The translations under genes were made by a program, and so were the position numbers. The notes under the pieces were generated by a model. That model saw only the letters and a list, made by a program, of their open reading frames with translations, did no database searches and was not told where the DNA came from. From Weissella paramesenteroides ATCC 33313 (GTDB lineage Bacteria; Bacillota; Bacilli; Lactobacillales; Lactobacillaceae): 64,000 nt of DNA. The stretch covers positions 448,561-512,560 of the forward strand of contig NZ_GG697128.1 in assembly GCF_000160575.1 (NCBI RefSeq), in the 5' to 3' direction. Of the stretch, positions 18,994 to 27,746 are shown one piece after another. How positions within the stretch are numbered: the first letter of the stretch is position 1; every line of letters begins with the position of its first letter.

Positions 18994-20394
18994 TTAGTAT
19001 ATGTCATCTGCCAAATTCGTTTGATTCTCATGCACAATAAATCGCAAGCCCTTTGGATAAAAATTTTTCATTTGTCGATTGACTAACTTACCAAAGCCGA
19101 CACCATTACCATTTAACTCTAGTAAATACCAGCCGTTTGTTAAATTTTCGACAGACGATGGTAGCATGAATGTGTCGCCATGGACATACTGACGCCATTC
19201 CTCATCATTTAATGTATAACGTTGTATAAACTGGTCTGAATGAAGAGCCAACGCCAACGCCAAGCTAGGTTCAAAACGTTTTTTCTTAAATGTGCCCAAA
19301 TGTAATCCAGCTCGCAATACTTGTAACCCCTTTAAGTCCGGTGTGCCAGTTGGTACTGCATAAAGTTGGTCACCAAAAGCTAATAAAACACCTGGTTGAT
19401 AGTTTGGCAATAATTGTTGTTGAAATTTTTCCCAATACTGTCGTTGTTCAGCTGTTAAATTCGTTTTGGCTAATTTTGGCTCCTTAGCCGGCACCACGTC
19501 AGTTGGCTGATACTGCAACTTTGCCATAAAATGGCCTTCACCAGCAACGGATTGTGGAAATAACCGTACTGTTTTAGCTAATTCTGGATTACCATCTGCC
19601 CATGCTGGACGACCATCTGACATACCGTCATGTTTTGGCACATCAACCAAGTGTAAGTCTGGATATTCGGCTAATAACCAAGCAATAATCTGTTCATCTT
19701 CTTCAGGAGCAAATGTACAAGTTGAATATACCAGTGTTCCGCCTGGTTTTAGCATTTTCATCGTTTCTACTAAAATTTCGCGCTGACGAGTCGCATTTTC
19801 TGCCGGATAATCCTTATGCCAATATTGCATTGCATCTGGATCTTTACGGAACATCCCCTCACCTGAACAGGGTGCATCTAAAACAATCCGGTCAAAATAC
19901 TGCGGAAATTTTTTCGATAATTCTTGTGGGGAATGATTCGTTACCAAGGCATTTTGAACACCAAATCGTTCAATGTTTTCACTTAAAATTTGTGCACGCT
20001 TACGGAAAATCTCATTCGACACCAATAAACCTTGCTGATTCATGAAAGACGCTAGATGTGTTGATTTACCACCTGGTGCAGCTGCCAAGTCAAGCACTCG
20101 TTCTCCAGGCTGTGGTTGTGCTAATTCACCGACCAGTTGTGCAGATGGCTCTTGTGAATAAATCAGGCCCGTCGTGTGATCAACCGAATGACCTTTTGCG
20201 ACGCCGAAATAACCCCACTTGCCCCATGGTACTTGACCATTTGTTGGCGTATCATACAGTTGCTGATTTGCTTTTAACGGGTTAATACGAAAAGCTTTCA
20301 CAACTGGTTGATCAAATGCGGCAAAGAATTCATCTGCATCATCGTCCATTAATTGACGGTACTTTGTCTGATAATCTGTCGGTAACTCCGCCAT
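18994..20394 (-). CDS. rsmF: RsmB/RsmF (NOL1/NOP2/sun) family RNA m5C methyltransferase
   Basis: SAM-dependent rRNA cytosine-C5 methyltransferase of 466 residues. The catalytic core shows PGGKSTHLA (SAM motif I), DAPCSGEGMFRKDP (motif IV, catalytic Cys) and STCTFAPEED (motif VI Cys). A C-terminal RNA-binding extension (YLLELNGNGVGFGK, PKGLRF) is typical of RsmF/YebU-like proteins in Firmicutes. Start at 20394, with AAGGAG upstream, removes 20 spurious residues. It may be co-transcribed with gatCAB. The exact target base is not deducible. Confidence 0.88.
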   Translation of the reverse strand: MAELPTDYQTKYRQLMDDDADEFFAAFDQPVVKAFRINPLKANQQLYDTPTNGQVPWGKWGYFGVAKGHSVDHTTGLIYSQEPSAQLVGELAQPQPGERVLDLAAAPGGKSTHLASFMNQQGLLVSNEIFRKRAQILSENIERFGVQNALVTNHSPQELSKKFPQYFDRIVLDAPCSGEGMFRKDPDAMQYWHKDYPAENATRQREILVETMKMLKPGGTLVYSTCTFAPEEDEQIIAWLLAEYPDLHLVDVPKHDGMSDGRPAWADGNPELAKTVRLFPQSVAGEGHFMAKLQYQPTDVVPAKEPKLAKTNLTAEQRQYWEKFQQQLLPNYQPGVLLAFGDQLYAVPTGTPDLKGLQVLRAGLHLGTFKKKRFEPSLALALALHSDQFIQRYTLNDEEWRQYVHGDTFMLPSSVENLTNGWYLLELNGNGVGFGKLVNRQMKNFYPKGLRFIVHENQTNLADDIY

Positions 20395-20522
20395 TTCATA
20401 AACTCCTTGTCCTATATATAATAATTTTATTCTACACGTTTTTGCACTATTCAAAAAGTGTTTTTAATGAAGTTATAACTGTCCTGGCAGATTAATAACT
20501 ACGATCACTGACAATGATAAAA

Positions 20523-20553
20523 AGGCGTTGACCTACCCCATCTAACTTGATAG
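20523..20553 (-). terminator. Intrinsic terminator of the HAD phosphatase gene
   Basis: Stem of AGGCGTTGACCTACC with GATAGATCGACGCCT (several G-U pairs), followed on the minus strand by TTTTT. Similar hairpins occur at 27648 and 45690. Confidence 0.8.
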
Positions 20554-20573
20554 ATCGACGCCTCTTAAATGTT

Positions 20574-21392
20574 TTAAATAATTTGTTCTAAGTACTTTGC
20601 TAAGCCATCTTCATCATTTGTATATGATGTGATATCATTTGCAATTGCTTTTAAAGCTGGTTGACCATTCTTCATAACGACCCCATGTGTGGCATAGTCG
20701 ATCATCTCGTAATCATTCATACCATCCCCAAAAGCATAGACATCATCCTTTTTAATATCAAACGCACGTTGCATGATTTGCAGCCCTGTATCCTTTGCAA
20801 CACCTGCGGGTACAATTTCTAGTACTGGTGAATCTGCACCCCAAGTGTTAACAGTTACCCGATCAGAGCCATAACGATTAGTCACATAGTCTTGAATCAA
20901 TGCCTGATGAGTACTATTTTGTGCTTCTATTAAAATTGAATTGATATTCGTTTTTAAATTTAATCGGTCTAACATATGGTAGGTGTCTGTCGATTGCGGA
21001 AAGAAAAATGCTTCATTCGGGTTTGTTGGTCCGATATGACTGTTTGTCCAGACATCTGCACGACTTTCCGCAACTACCGATTTGATTGCCATGTCTGCCG
21101 CGTTTTCAATTAAATCAAATGCAATCTCACGATCAACCTGGTATGAATAAGCATAATCCCACAGTTCATTTGGAATTTCACCAAGTGCCCCATTAAAATT
21201 GATCATTGGTGACTTTAGGCCAAGTTGTTGATAAATATCCATTGATAAACGCACTGGTCGACCAGTAATTATGGCAACAACATGCCCAGCTTGTTGCATT
21301 TTTTGAATAGCTTGCCGTGTTCTTTCAGAAACTTCCCCTGCATCATTCAAGGTTGTTCGATCTAAATCAATACCAATTAATTTACGTCCCAT
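20574..21392 (-). CDS. Cof-type HAD-IIB phosphatase
   Basis: Haloacid-dehalogenase superfamily sugar-phosphate phosphatase, 272 residues. Motif I is IGIDLDRTTL (catalytic Asp at 8 and 10, with Arg where most Cof proteins have Gly), motif II IITGRP, and motif IV GDGMNDYEMI. Probable substrates are sugar phosphates or FMN-like metabolites; the sequence does not settle which. It precedes a clear terminator and follows pepX by 42 bases on the same strand. Confidence 0.88.
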   Translation of the reverse strand: MGRKLIGIDLDRTTLNDAGEVSERTRQAIQKMQQAGHVVAIITGRPVRLSMDIYQQLGLKSPMINFNGALGEIPNELWDYAYSYQVDREIAFDLIENAADMAIKSVVAESRADVWTNSHIGPTNPNEAFFFPQSTDTYHMLDRLNLKTNINSILIEAQNSTHQALIQDYVTNRYGSDRVTVNTWGADSPVLEIVPAGVAKDTGLQIMQRAFDIKKDDVYAFGDGMNDYEMIDYATHGVVMKNGQPALKAIANDITSYTNDEDGLAKYLEQII

Positions 21393-21434
21393 CGCTACGA
21401 TCCTCTTTTACTCTCTCATTTCCCACAATGTTAA

Positions 21435-23801
21435 TTATTCACTAGGCACAACTGGTACTAATAGCTGGCTATGCTTGGTATCAATTGTATAAGTGATTTT
21501 TTGATTGCCACGCACGGTCATTTCAAAATCAGTACCATAAATGACAATTCCTAATTGATGACCAGCCGTTAACTGATACAGAGTCGGCTGCAGTGTAAGT
21601 GTTAGATCAACATATTCGTCTGGACGTAAATCATTGACTCGCCAAGCATTTTCTCGATTTTGCATATTGATATGCCCAATCGTAATCATTTTATTGGGCG
21701 TTGTTTTGGCTTGTTGGAACTCAACTAAGGGGGTTGGCTGCCAATTGATGCCACGATCAATTTGACTGCCCTGTGGTACAGGTTTTGTTGTTAACCGACT
21801 AGCATCCCCATAGTCTACAAGCATTGCACTCACTAATCCCACATTAGTTGAAGATTTAATCCGCAATTGTAGTGATACCTCACCATCAATTAGCAAGTCT
21901 TGCTTTTGTTTTGGTTGTAAAAAGATAACCCGTGAATGATCCAATTCATGAGCATCACGGTCAATCATCAATGAACGCCAGTGATTATAATCTTGACTAT
22001 ATGATGTATAAGCTAATTTGGTTTGCTTATCTGTATAGCTAACTGGTGTTTGCACATTGGCCAATGAAATTTTTGTAGGCGTCGTTGTACCCCAACTCTG
22101 ACGTGTTTCCCAAGTTTCCGGTGCTTGATTACTTTGCCAGGTTAAATCAGGCAACTGCTCACCCGCATGATTTTCTACATCATATAATTTATAACTTAAC
22201 CATAAATTCATCTGGTCACTAAAATCTAATGACCGATTATTATTAATATAAATATGTTGTCCTTGATGCAAATAGAGCTTCTTCACCACATCTAGTTCTT
22301 GCAGCTTTTGATAAAGACGGAAAACTTGGCGTGGTTTAACATTCCAATCATTCAGACCATGAACCATCACAATATCTGCCTTAATATTTGATACATTTTT
22401 TAGATAATTACGGGCATCCCAATAAGTATTATAATTTCCGGTCGTGCGATCCATATCGATAACCGTTTGCTTTTGAAATTGCTCCCATTGTGTCTTGGTA
22501 CGATGCCAATCACCTGCATCTTGCATACGAGAATAAACCAGCTCTGCCAGTACATCCATGTCTTCTCCTGGAAAACCACCTGGTGCAATCACAAGACCAT
22601 TATCACGGTAATATTGATAATAATCAGAAATAGCTGCTTCTGAAATAACTGTTTCTAACCCTGCAACACCAGTGGTCGCTACTGCTGTTGCTAACGTTCC
22701 TAAATATGACTTACCAGTCATGGCAACCTTACCATTTGACCAATGTGCTTTAATCGTTACGCCACTTTTTCGGTTAACAAACGCGGTGCGGTTACCGGCC
22801 AACCATTCCACAACCGCTTGCATACTGATGACTTGTTCAGGTGAACCAGTATCTTGCATCCCATCTGAATAACGGGTGCCAACGCCAGACGAATAGGCTA
22901 CTGCAAAACCACGTGATAAGAAATAATTATTTAAATCAACATGTGATGTTGGATAAAAAGTTTCTGTCGCTGTCGTCGCTTCACCTGTTTGTTCGTGTGC
23001 CGTTAACTTTTTGGGTGCAGCTGGTTGATACGCAATATCTTCATAGGTTAAATCATTTGGCACTTTCCGCTGTAATGGTACATTAACATCGTGCAATTTC
23101 TTATCACTCTGCACATCATTTGTCCCCTGATAATAAGGTGAAGCGGTAAACAAAGTGGGTACTTGTTGTGACGTTGTTGGTCGAATAATGTCAACACGAA
23201 CCAAATCTTTGATGCCATCGTCATCCGTATCTAAATCCGTTTCCACATAGACAACTTCTTTAATTAATTGATTAGTATCAAATGTAGCCAAGGCTTTACC
23301 ATTAAAAAACAGTGACTGATTCGTTGCTTTAAAATATTGATGACTGACTAACTCATCAATAAGTTGCAATCCGCCTTTCGTATGTGTCGTTAATAGATCA
23401 TACCAAGCATTTAACACATCATCCGTGTCCCACTCACCAGGTTTATTGTGTAATGGTAGCCCAATTTTTGCCACCGCTTTTTCCGGATCAGCTAATGTAT
23501 AATCAATCGATTCTAAAAAATTTAATAGTTGCAAGGCAAGCGCATCAAATTCACGTACTGTGACTTGTTGACCTGTTGCCAAAAAAGTTGCTAAATCTTG
23601 TTGTTCACTGACCATATAATCATCAAACTTTGTTGTTACAGTCGTTGATGTCGCTGCTTGTTCTAACAATTCTTGTAATAAAGGTACGCTCCCCTTTGAA
23701 ATGGCCGCTTGAATTTTTTCATCATAAAAACCGATCGACGTCAGTTCATTTATCTTTTGTTCGAAAGTCGTTTCGATAACCCCAAATTGATTTATTTTCA
23801 T
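21435..23801 (-). CDS. pepX: X-prolyl dipeptidyl aminopeptidase PepX
   Basis: Cytoplasmic serine peptidase of 788 residues that releases Xaa-Pro dipeptides, a hallmark of lactic acid bacteria feeding on proline-rich peptides. The nucleophile is Ser365 in GKSYLG. The acid/base side is HGLNDWNV (Asp near 485) and GQHIYIN (His near 515). The N-terminal PepX dimer domain and C-terminal galactose-binding-like sandwich are both present. The ATG follows GGAGAGTG. Confidence 0.95.
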   Translation of the reverse strand: MKINQFGVIETTFEQKINELTSIGFYDEKIQAAISKGSVPLLQELLEQAATSTTVTTKFDDYMVSEQQDLATFLATGQQVTVREFDALALQLLNFLESIDYTLADPEKAVAKIGLPLHNKPGEWDTDDVLNAWYDLLTTHTKGGLQLIDELVSHQYFKATNQSLFFNGKALATFDTNQLIKEVVYVETDLDTDDDGIKDLVRVDIIRPTTSQQVPTLFTASPYYQGTNDVQSDKKLHDVNVPLQRKVPNDLTYEDIAYQPAAPKKLTAHEQTGEATTATETFYPTSHVDLNNYFLSRGFAVAYSSGVGTRYSDGMQDTGSPEQVISMQAVVEWLAGNRTAFVNRKSGVTIKAHWSNGKVAMTGKSYLGTLATAVATTGVAGLETVISEAAISDYYQYYRDNGLVIAPGGFPGEDMDVLAELVYSRMQDAGDWHRTKTQWEQFQKQTVIDMDRTTGNYNTYWDARNYLKNVSNIKADIVMVHGLNDWNVKPRQVFRLYQKLQELDVVKKLYLHQGQHIYINNNRSLDFSDQMNLWLSYKLYDVENHAGEQLPDLTWQSNQAPETWETRQSWGTTTPTKISLANVQTPVSYTDKQTKLAYTSYSQDYNHWRSLMIDRDAHELDHSRVIFLQPKQKQDLLIDGEVSLQLRIKSSTNVGLVSAMLVDYGDASRLTTKPVPQGSQIDRGINWQPTPLVEFQQAKTTPNKMITIGHINMQNRENAWRVNDLRPDEYVDLTLTLQPTLYQLTAGHQLGIVIYGTDFEMTVRGNQKITYTIDTKHSQLLVPVVPSE

Positions 23802-23868
23802 ATTTCACTCTCCATTTCAATGACTTCATTATAACAAAGATTAAAACATAATGAGAACATATAAAAAA

Positions 23869-23896
23869 GGTCGGAACACCAGAAAATGTTCCAACC
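23869..23896 (-). terminator. Intrinsic terminator of the padR-DUF1700-DUF4097 operon
   Basis: AGGTTGGAACA and TGTTCCGACCT arms followed by TTTTTT on the minus strand; same sequence family as the argS terminator. Confidence 0.85.
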
Positions 23897-23940
23897 TATT
23901 CAACTAAAAATATATTAATTATATGCTTGTAAGTTTGACA

Positions 23941-23970
23941 GCATAAACGTGTTTCAAAAGTCTGAAACGC
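23941..23970 (+). repeat. Left half of the recurrent repeat (copy R6)
   Basis: GCATAAACGTGTTTCAAAAG followed by TCTGAAACG matches the left end of the full element and lies between the DUF4097 stop and the terminator. The preceding GTAAGTTTGACA is shared with copy R3. Confidence 0.75.
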
Positions 23971-23979
23971 TATAATTTT

Positions 23980-24789
23980 CTATTTAATGGTTACATCATT
24001 ATTGGCACCATTAATTGTTAAGGCTTTGCTTTGGTCTCCCGTATGATAATCATTATCGGCTTGATCAGCACCGCCAGCATAGATACTGCTATCTTGGTTT
24101 GCCACATTAATACCTGGTACATGAATTGTGTGTAATTCGATTTGTTGATTATCGCCCTGCATTTGACTAGCTTGTTTCAACGTTAGATTATGGGCCTTAA
24201 AGTAGCCATCCCCACTATTGACGTGTAGCGTATCCGCCGTCACATTTTGCAGACGATAATTACCACTATCACCTTGCATATCAATTTTCTGGGCAGTCAA
24301 TTGATTTAAACGCACACCACCATAATCATTACGCACCGTCAAATTTTTAGCAGAAATATCTTGTGTCGTTATCCCACTACCATCGGTTGTTAAGTTTAAG
24401 TTGTCCAAATTAACTTTGTAAGGTACGGTCACGACAACCGTTTGACTAGACTCCTCGATACCGAAAATTGGATTGTTTGATTCACGTAACGCTAACTTTA
24501 ATTCATCATTCGTCGTGTTTAAATTCAATTTACTATCAAGATACTTGCCAGACACTCGCCACTGACTACCTCGTACAACTCGTACATACGAATTCGAACC
24601 ACCATCAATGGTTATTTTTTTGAAATTCTTATTATTAAACTTTTGGTTAATCTTGTGTACCTTCACAATTTTTGGTCCATTATCCCAAGTAATCGTCGTT
24701 TTTGCTCCGGTTGATAATCCAGTAACAATCATGGCACCACCAATAACCATCACACTACCACCAGTAATGAGTGTTGCTTTTAATCCCAT
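23980..24789 (-). CDS. DUF4097 domain protein, membrane-anchored
   Basis: Predicted envelope protein of 269 residues. An N-terminal hydrophobic anchor (about residues 5-27, GGSVMVIGGAMIVTGL) is followed by an extracytoplasmic DUF4097-like repeated beta-strand region rich in NLTxxxxG patterns (about residues 50-265). Function is unknown; homologues often sit downstream of PadR and DUF1700 genes and respond to envelope stress. Here it is the last gene of that trio, one base after the DUF1700 stop. Confidence 0.8.
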   Translation of the reverse strand: MGLKATLITGGSVMVIGGAMIVTGLSTGAKTTITWDNGPKIVKVHKINQKFNNKNFKKITIDGGSNSYVRVVRGSQWRVSGKYLDSKLNLNTTNDELKLALRESNNPIFGIEESSQTVVVTVPYKVNLDNLNLTTDGSGITTQDISAKNLTVRNDYGGVRLNQLTAQKIDMQGDSGNYRLQNVTADTLHVNSGDGYFKAHNLTLKQASQMQGDNQQIELHTIHVPGINVANQDSSIYAGGADQADNDYHTGDQSKALTINGANNDVTIK

Positions 24790-24790
24790 T

Positions 24791-25408
24791 TTACTGAGCC
24801 TCCTTTACACGGTTTTTACTCAAGAAACGATGACCAACCCACTTCACAAACATGACCAGCATCTCAAATAACCAACGTGTTAATCGCCAAACAATCGGTG
24901 CAAAGAAGATGACTGCACCTGTTAGCAGCAAGCCAGCTCCCATAAACAACAAACCAGTTGGTACAGACTGCCACAATAAAATGACCCCATTTACAAAGGC
25001 AAATAAGCCGCCTGCCAATACACCGATAATCCCTGCATAGATAGCAAATAATATTCCCAAGAAGGCAATAAATGCACCAGCTAGTAGACAGATTAGACCG
25101 ATTGCAACAGGAATTAAAATTGGTGAGGCAAATAGTCCTAGAATGATTAACCAAATCAAATTAACCCGGTTCTTTGTTCGTTCACCAGTTGGAATATTTT
25201 CATCTGCCGTTTCATCATTTTCAATAAAATATTCAATTTTTAATGAACGAGCAAACTGCTTTGGGGTCCCATATTTTTCTTCAATTTCTTTAATCGTGTA
25301 ACCTGCATCTAGCATTTGCTCTTCGTAAAATTGTAATAATTCTTCACGTTCATCAGCAGGAATATCTTTTAGATTTGATCTAACTGCTGCTAAATACTCT
25401 TTAATCAT
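24791..25408 (-). CDS. DUF1700 (HAAS-domain) membrane protein
   Basis: Protein of 205 residues. The N-terminal HAAS/DUF1700 helical domain (EYLAAVRSNLKDIPADEREELLQF at about 4-27, split by a turn) resembles the signalling module found with PadR regulators. Several membrane segments follow (about 80-175). The family probably passes an envelope signal to PadR. Its start overlaps the padR stop by 8 bases. Signal and mechanism are not evident. Confidence 0.82.
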   Translation of the reverse strand: MIKEYLAAVRSNLKDIPADEREELLQFYEEQMLDAGYTIKEIEEKYGTPKQFARSLKIEYFIENDETADENIPTGERTKNRVNLIWLIILGLFASPILIPVAIGLICLLAGAFIAFLGILFAIYAGIIGVLAGGLFAFVNGVILLWQSVPTGLLFMGAGLLLTGAVIFFAPIVWRLTRWLFEMLVMFVKWVGHRFLSKNRVKEAQ

Positions 25409-25715
25409 CGCTCTCCTCCAATAATGAATTCACGGCCACGCGGAATTCTGCCCAAGCTTGGCTGATTTCATTCAAATGTGCCCGACCTAAATCAGTCACG
25501 TGATAGTAACGTCGATTTCGACCTTCAAATGGTTTGTCGTATGTTTCTAAGTAGCCATCGCGCTTCAATCTTCTTAGAACGGGATACATCGTTGATTCGC
25601 TGACGCCCAATAATTCTTGCATCGCCTTCGTAATGATATAACCATATGTATCTTCCTTGGTTAATACGGCCAATACAGAACCATCGAGTACCACCGTCGG
25701 TACTTGAATATTCAT
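25401..25715 (-). CDS. PadR-family transcriptional regulator
   Basis: Winged-helix regulator of 104 residues. DTYGYIITKAM, SESTMYPVLRRLKRDGYLETY and GRNRRYYHVTDLGRAHL form the recognition helix and wing. It probably autoregulates the operon through the palindrome in its promoter. The ATG follows AAGGAGAATAGCC. Ligand unknown. Confidence 0.9.
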   Translation of the reverse strand: MNIQVPTVVLDGSVLAVLTKEDTYGYIITKAMQELLGVSESTMYPVLRRLKRDGYLETYDKPFEGRNRRYYHVTDLGRAHLNEISQAWAEFRVAVNSLLEESDD

Positions 25716-25761
25716 GGCTATTCTCCTTATTTTTGTATATTATATCTTGTATATCATTATG

Positions 25762-25787
25762 TTATACGACGTATAATGATGTGTCAA
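25762..25787 (-). promoter_or_regulatory. padR promoter with palindromic operator
   Basis: A TTGACA -35 box (25782-25787, minus strand) is followed by the palindrome TTATACG-A-CGTATAA (25762-25776), with flanking ATCATTAT/ATAATGAT arms. Lying between -35 and the leader, it is the obvious candidate binding site for PadR. Confidence 0.6.
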
Positions 25788-25826
25788 GAATAAAGATTCC
25801 AACAATTTCTATCTAAAGCGAAAAAA

Positions 25827-25857
25827 AGAGACCGATTTTTTTAAATTCGGTCTCTTG
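25827..25857 (-). terminator. Intrinsic terminator of mntH
   Basis: AAGAGACCGA / TCGGTCTCTT stem followed on the minus strand by TTTTTTT. Confidence 0.88.
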
Positions 25858-25903
25858 ATACATTTACTATTCAATTACACTCTAAAATGATTAACTTTAT
25901 TAA

Positions 25904-27298
25904 TTAACCAAATAACTGTCCAACAATTTGGACAACTAATTGGATATTTAGCCCTGTTAAAACAATAAAGACAATCCATGCTATCCAAGTCATCCATTTT
26001 GGATTAGCAAAATCTTCACCCATAACCTTCTTCGAAGATGTGAATGCAATTAATGGTGCCATTGCAAATGGCAAAGCAACTGACAAGAATACCTGTGAAT
26101 AAACAAGTAACTGATCAAGCTTTCCTTCATTACCGCCATAAATTAACGTAAAGGCAACAACTGGAATTAAGGCTAAACCACGGGTAATCACACGACGTAA
26201 CCACATTGGCACCTTTAAATGTAAGAAACCAGTCATTATAACTTCACCAGTTAAAGTTCCAGTAATGGTTGAATTTTGTCCTGATGCTAGCAATGCAACC
26301 GCAAATAGTGTTGATAGAATTGGTGAAGCAATGGCTCCCGCAATTGAACTATCACCTAACGCATTGTACATTTGTCCAAAAGTACCAACTTGATCACCAT
26401 GTCCGAAAAACAATGATGCTCCCAAAATCAATAGAAATGAATTAACAATAAAAGCTAATGACAATTGAATATTTGAATCCCATGTCATAAACCGCACACC
26501 CTCTTTTAACTCTGCTTTGTTTTCACGGCTCACTTGGCGTGTTTGTGAAATTGATGAGTGTAAATACAAGTTGTGTGGCATAACTGTTGCCCCAATAATA
26601 CCTAACGTCATTACTAATGGCGAATCTGCACCATGAATACCATGCGTACTAACTGTTTGTAATTGTGGTAAATAACCACCAAATAATGCGGTTAGATTAG
26701 GATTTGATGAAACTACTAGATATCCGAAAATAAATAGAATGGTTAAAATAAGTGTTACAACAATTGCTTCAATTTTTCGGAATCCAAAGCGCATTAATAA
26801 CAATAGCAACACAACGTCCAACGCCGTCGTCAGTACAGACGCAATCATCGACCAGCCAAATAGCAAGTGTAACGCAATCGCACCACCGATAACTTCAGCA
26901 ATATCTGTCGCCATCAAAGCTAACTCGGAAATAATCCAAAGTATAATGCCGCCTGTCTTATTTGTACGATTACGTGTAGCTTGTGCTAAGTCTTCATGCT
27001 TTACCATCCCCAACTTACCAGCCATGTATTGTAGCATCATTGCAATCAATGATGAAATCAAAACAACTGAAAGCAAAGTGTAATGATAAGTTGCTCCACC
27101 AGCCACCGAAGTGACCCAGTTACCAGGATCCATGTATCCAACGGCAACTAATGCACCAGGGCCTGAAAACGCCCACAATTTTCTCCAAAAAGAACCGCCT
27201 TTTGGCACAACTACAGAACCATTGATATCGCCTAAACTATCATCTGCAGCTGCGTCTTGAACCAGCGTTCTATTTTTTGCCATTTCTTTTCCAGACAT
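25904..27298 (-). CDS. mntH: NRAMP-family Mn(II)/H+ symporter
   Basis: Integral membrane manganese importer of 464 residues with about eleven membrane helices. TM1 carries the metal-binding DPGNW and TM6 carries MPHNLYLHSS, both NRAMP signatures. The ATG follows GGGAGGTTGTC. Manganese uptake matters to lactic acid bacteria for oxidative defence. A DtxR/MntR-like regulator gene lies at 63302 in this window and could control it. Upstream dyads are listed separately. Confidence 0.94.
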   Translation of the reverse strand: MSGKEMAKNRTLVQDAAADDSLGDINGSVVVPKGGSFWRKLWAFSGPGALVAVGYMDPGNWVTSVAGGATYHYTLLSVVLISSLIAMMLQYMAGKLGMVKHEDLAQATRNRTNKTGGIILWIISELALMATDIAEVIGGAIALHLLFGWSMIASVLTTALDVVLLLLLMRFGFRKIEAIVVTLILTILFIFGYLVVSSNPNLTALFGGYLPQLQTVSTHGIHGADSPLVMTLGIIGATVMPHNLYLHSSISQTRQVSRENKAELKEGVRFMTWDSNIQLSLAFIVNSFLLILGASLFFGHGDQVGTFGQMYNALGDSSIAGAIASPILSTLFAVALLASGQNSTITGTLTGEVIMTGFLHLKVPMWLRRVITRGLALIPVVAFTLIYGGNEGKLDQLLVYSQVFLSVALPFAMAPLIAFTSSKKVMGEDFANPKWMTWIAWIVFIVLTGLNIQLVVQIVGQLFG

Positions 27299-27347
27299 GA
27301 CAACCTCCCATGATACGTAAAATGTCGTAACAAGGCAGTCCCAGTGT

Positions 27348-27369
27348 ACTATTTACTTTTGTATATAGT
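27348..27369. promoter_or_regulatory. Dyad in the mntH leader, possible metalloregulator site
   Basis: ACTATTTAC-4-GTATATAGT, nine-base arms with one mismatch, 50-71 bases upstream of the mntH ATG. The position suits an operator for an MntR-type repressor; the sequence is not the Bacillus MntR box. Confidence 0.35.
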
Positions 27370-27553
27370 GCTAAATAGAATTCATAAAGATTTTCGTTCA
27401 ACTTGGTTGTTGAAAGCTTATGACTTTTACTTAACCGGGGCTCTCCTTACCCGCAAATTGTATTTTACTCGTTTACAACAGTGGTTGCAACCATTTGTTT
27501 TGCGCGTTTTTACTTTTTTTTCACAAAAATATCAAAAAGTTTATTCAATGACG

Positions 27554-27587
27554 GTTTTAATTTTTATCGTTAACTAAAAATTAAAAC
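27554..27587. repeat. Perfect 13-bp AT-rich inverted repeat upstream of mntH
   Basis: GTTTTAATTTTTA and TAAAAATTAAAAC around an 8-base loop. No T-run follows on either strand, so it is not a standard terminator. Confidence 0.6.
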
Positions 27588-27647
27588 GTTTTCACTTAAA
27601 ACATTTGCTTAAAGTCGTACTTTAAGTAGCAATTTAGACTGCTAAAA

Positions 27648-27688
27648 AAGCCATCAACCTACCAAATTAATTGGTAAATTGATAGCTT
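27648..27688 (-). terminator. Intrinsic terminator of the rbsK-yehS unit
   Basis: AAGCCATCAACCTACC pairs (with G-U) with GGTAAATTGATAGCTT; the minus strand continues into TTTTTT. Confidence 0.8.
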
Positions 27689-27701
27689 TAAACGTATCAA
27701 A

Positions 27702-27743
27702 CTGCGTTACACACTGGCTTCAAAACGATTTTTGTCTCGATCT
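27702..27743 (+). repeat. Right half of the recurrent repeat (copy R7)
   Basis: GTTACACACTGGCTTCAAAAC then TTTTGTCTCGATCT matches the right half of the full element and ends 3 bases from the yehS-like stop codon. Confidence 0.78.
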
Positions 27744-27746
27744 TAC

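Larger units (their letters stand above)
27299..27746. other. Gene-free stretch between mntH and the yehS-like gene
   Basis: These 448 bases contain the mntH leader and promoter region, three inverted repeats (27348-27369, 27554-27587, 27608-27626), the yehS terminator and a right-half repeat. A 77-codon plus-strand ORF lacks a ribosome site and similarity to any recognised family. Confidence 0.7.

Noticed and set aside
20574..21392. Inactive HAD protein because motif I is DLDRT rather than DLDGT
   Set aside because: Both catalytic Asp and the GDGMND motif are intact; the Arg is tolerated in this family.
27299..27420. yybP-ykoY manganese riboswitch before mntH
   Set aside because: The conserved GGGGAGTA and matching downstream loops are not in order.
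27344..27577. 77-codon plus-strand ORF upstream of mntH
   Set aside because: No ribosome site, no recognisable family, and it overlaps dyads and AT-rich promoter DNA.
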